A stretch of DNA of 64,000 nt from Hevea brasiliensis. Taxonomy: Eukaryota > Streptophyta > Magnoliopsida > Malpighiales > Euphorbiaceae. Under the pieces are notes generated by a model that had not been told where the DNA came from, searched no databases, and worked only from the letters and a program-made list of their open reading frames with translations. The stretch lies in contig NC_079496.1 in NCBI RefSeq assembly GCF_030052815.1, positions 70,669,652 to 70,733,651 of the forward strand, written 5' to 3'. Shown piece by piece: positions 62,379-64,000 of the stretch; the first letter of the stretch is position 1, and each line of letters begins with the position of its first letter. Both the position numbers and the translations under genes were made by a program.

Positions 62379-62389
62379 TGGTATCGAGC
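62379..62389 (+). other. Primer-binding site of element F, one base short
   Basis: TGGTATCGAGC follows the LTR by eight bases, as in D, but one A of the usual TGGTATCAGAGC is missing. Confidence 0.85.
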
Positions 62390-62552
62390 AAAGTTTTTAA
62401 ATTGCTTTCACATGTTATTTGAATATTCTTTCTTCACGATACTGCTCAATATCATTGTTTGATACATACAAGACATTACATTATAAATATGCACTAACGG
62501 AGGAAATCTCCTAGTATTATAGAACAGGAGGTCTAGAATCCACGCATTGACG

Positions 62553-63834
62553 ATGGAAGAGGGTGATCGTTTAGTCGATCAAACTATAGAGGCAGAGGTG
62601 CGAAGGGATGCCCCAGCCGTACATAATGTTAGTGGTTCAGAAGACCAGCCCCTCTGATCAGCTTTCTGCTCATTCGCTCGTGAGATGGTCGCAATGTCCC
62701 AACAAATGGTCGGTAATGTGCCTACTCAAGTCCCAATACTGAGACTCGGTGGTACAACCACGGTCTTACGCTAGACAATATGACAAATTGATGAAGTATG
62801 GGGCTACAGAGTTTGAGGGGACAAGATCCTCTAGAAGTCGAACAATGGTTAGAGAGGATGGATAGGGTATTCAAGAAACCGCATTGCACAGAGGAGCTCG
62901 ATTTGAGTACTCAGATCTTTGCTCTGTGGGGATGCTTATGATTGGTGGAAAACCATTCCCCACGATCAGTAGAACCTATAGTGCTAACATGGAATGACTT
63001 CCTCAGGGAATTCAGGCAAAAATATGTCCCCGATGCTTATGTAGACCAGAAGCTGCAAGAATTCCTAAGTCTGAAATAGGGGGGCAGATCAGTGACTGAG
63101 TATGAAAGGGAATTCTCCTGCTTAAGCCATTATGCAGTAAGTCTACTTTCTACCAGCAGGGAGAGATGTAAGAGGTTTGAAACCGGCTTAAAGCCTAGTA
63201 TCAGATTACAAGTGGTCGGATTCAAACATAACAACTTCTCTGAACTTATTTCTCAAGCACTAGAATTAGAAAGAATTGAATCTGAAGCGGCTCTTGAGAA
63301 AAAGAAATCAGAGAAGACAGAAAAAGAGGGAAAGTCGTGAGCAGAGTTCTAGTGGTCCTACCGAAAAGAGGAAAACTTTGGGGATACGACAGAGATAGTA
63401 AGAAGTCCGGTAGAGATAGATCTTTTGGACAGAAACCACCCCGATCCGATCAGCAAACTCAATAGAAACCCAGAAATGCGCTGTCAGATCGACTTTGTGA
63501 AACTTGTGGTAAACCACATAGTGGGGTATGTTATAGAGCCATAGGAGCATGTTTTAACTGTGGAGAGACTGGCCATTTTGCTAGGGATTTTGTAAATCCA
63601 GGTCGTTCTGGATCATTTACTACACCAAAGGGATCAACCCAAGTTTCTACCCCAAATAGTTCACCATCAGTTAGTAGAGGCAGAGGTAGAGGTAGGGGTA
63701 GTACACCTAGAAGTCAGAGTACTGTGAATCAGCCAGAACAGGGTGATGCTCCAGCTGGAGTATACGCTATACAGCAGAGAGAAGAGGCTTAGACTTTTGA
63801 CATTATTACTGGTACTTTCTCAATTAGTGACTAA
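62553..63834 (+). pseudogene. Element F gag
   Basis: An ATG at 62553 (MEEGDRLVDQTIEAEV) begins a gag matching that of D almost throughout. Several one-base losses shift the frame (for example near 62820 and 62910-62975) and there are stops at about 62656, 63077 and 63338-63340. The one sizeable open part, 63092-63340, holds [20 protein letters not shown] and the Lys/Glu-rich stretch. The zinc knuckle near 63550-63591 reads CFNCGETGHFARDF, so the last Cys is lost. The frame ends with the same stop as in D, right before a degenerate protease start. Confidence 0.88.
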
Positions 63835-64000
63835 GATATATATATGTATTGTTTGCCCTGGAACCTGCATACTCTTATGCTAGTGTTAGAACTACATGTT
63901 CTGTTATTATTCCTTTACAAGGGAATAAATTTTGATGCATTAGTGATTAGTCCTTAAGATAAGGATTGTGATAATAAGTGAAATTAGTTTTGAAAGAGTT
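63835..64000 (+). pseudogene. Start of the degenerate post-gag region of element F
   Basis: About 165 bp matching the minus-strand sequence of D just left of 40094. Traces of a protease start are visible (PGTCILLC-like reading with stops). The window ends here, so the rest of F and its 3' LTR are not seen. Confidence 0.8.

Overview
The window is a block of plant repeat DNA with no host gene that I can support. Everything in it reads as long-terminal-repeat (LTR) retrotransposon: Ty3/gypsy chromovirus-type elements with very long LTRs (about 3.5-4.3 kb) and one Ty1/copia lineage with LTRs of about 2.1 kb. Primer-binding sites complementary to plant initiator tRNA-Met, a chromodomain-type integrase tail, low GC and deep nesting fit pericentromeric or other heterochromatin of a flowering plant, probably a eudicot. 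The species cannot be read from the sequence.

Layout, left to right. 1-2488: 3' part of a gypsy LTR lying in the gag/pol of an old copia element (copia A). 2489-4045 and 25455-27103: two halves of copia A, split by a second copia of the same lineage (copia B; LTRs 4046-6152 and 23347-25454, target duplication tcatt/tcatc). Copia B is itself opened in its leader by a 5'-truncated gypsy element C (6811-14862) and by a solo LTR (15353-19610, duplication TGATC). The copia A 3' LTR (27104-32541) is split by another solo LTR (27996-31546, duplication ACCAT). 32542-33548 is an LTR fragment K, and 33549-33760 a short piece of gypsy integrase L. 33761-34769 and 45695-46629 are parts of LTR E, split by a 10.9-kb gag-only element D (34770-45694, minus strand, duplication GTAAA). 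46630-51961 is the 3' LTR and integrase end of minus-strand element H. H pol is broken by a second gag-only element I (51962-56980), which meets a 5'-truncated LTR J head to head (56988-58428). J is broken by element F (58429 to the window end), a relative of D.

The gypsy LTRs fall into three subfamilies by their terminal 60-100 bases: (1) C, D, F; (2) E, H, solo 27996-31546; (3) LTR 1-2488, solo 15353-19610, I, J. C and H carry pol remnants and stand for the autonomous type. D, F and I carry a gag-like gene and little or no pol; they would depend on enzymes supplied by relatives. All coding regions seen are damaged by stops, frameshifts or loss of catalytic residues, so no element in view should be active now.

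The most interesting signal is in the gypsy LTRs themselves. In all three subfamilies a splice-donor-like AAG|GT(A/T)AGT sits 865-912 bp from the LTR start, and acceptor-like CAG sites sit about 600-710 and 230-280 bp from the LTR end. The segment between them varies in length and collects minisatellites. This suggests an intron inside the LTR and is offered as a testable hypothesis.
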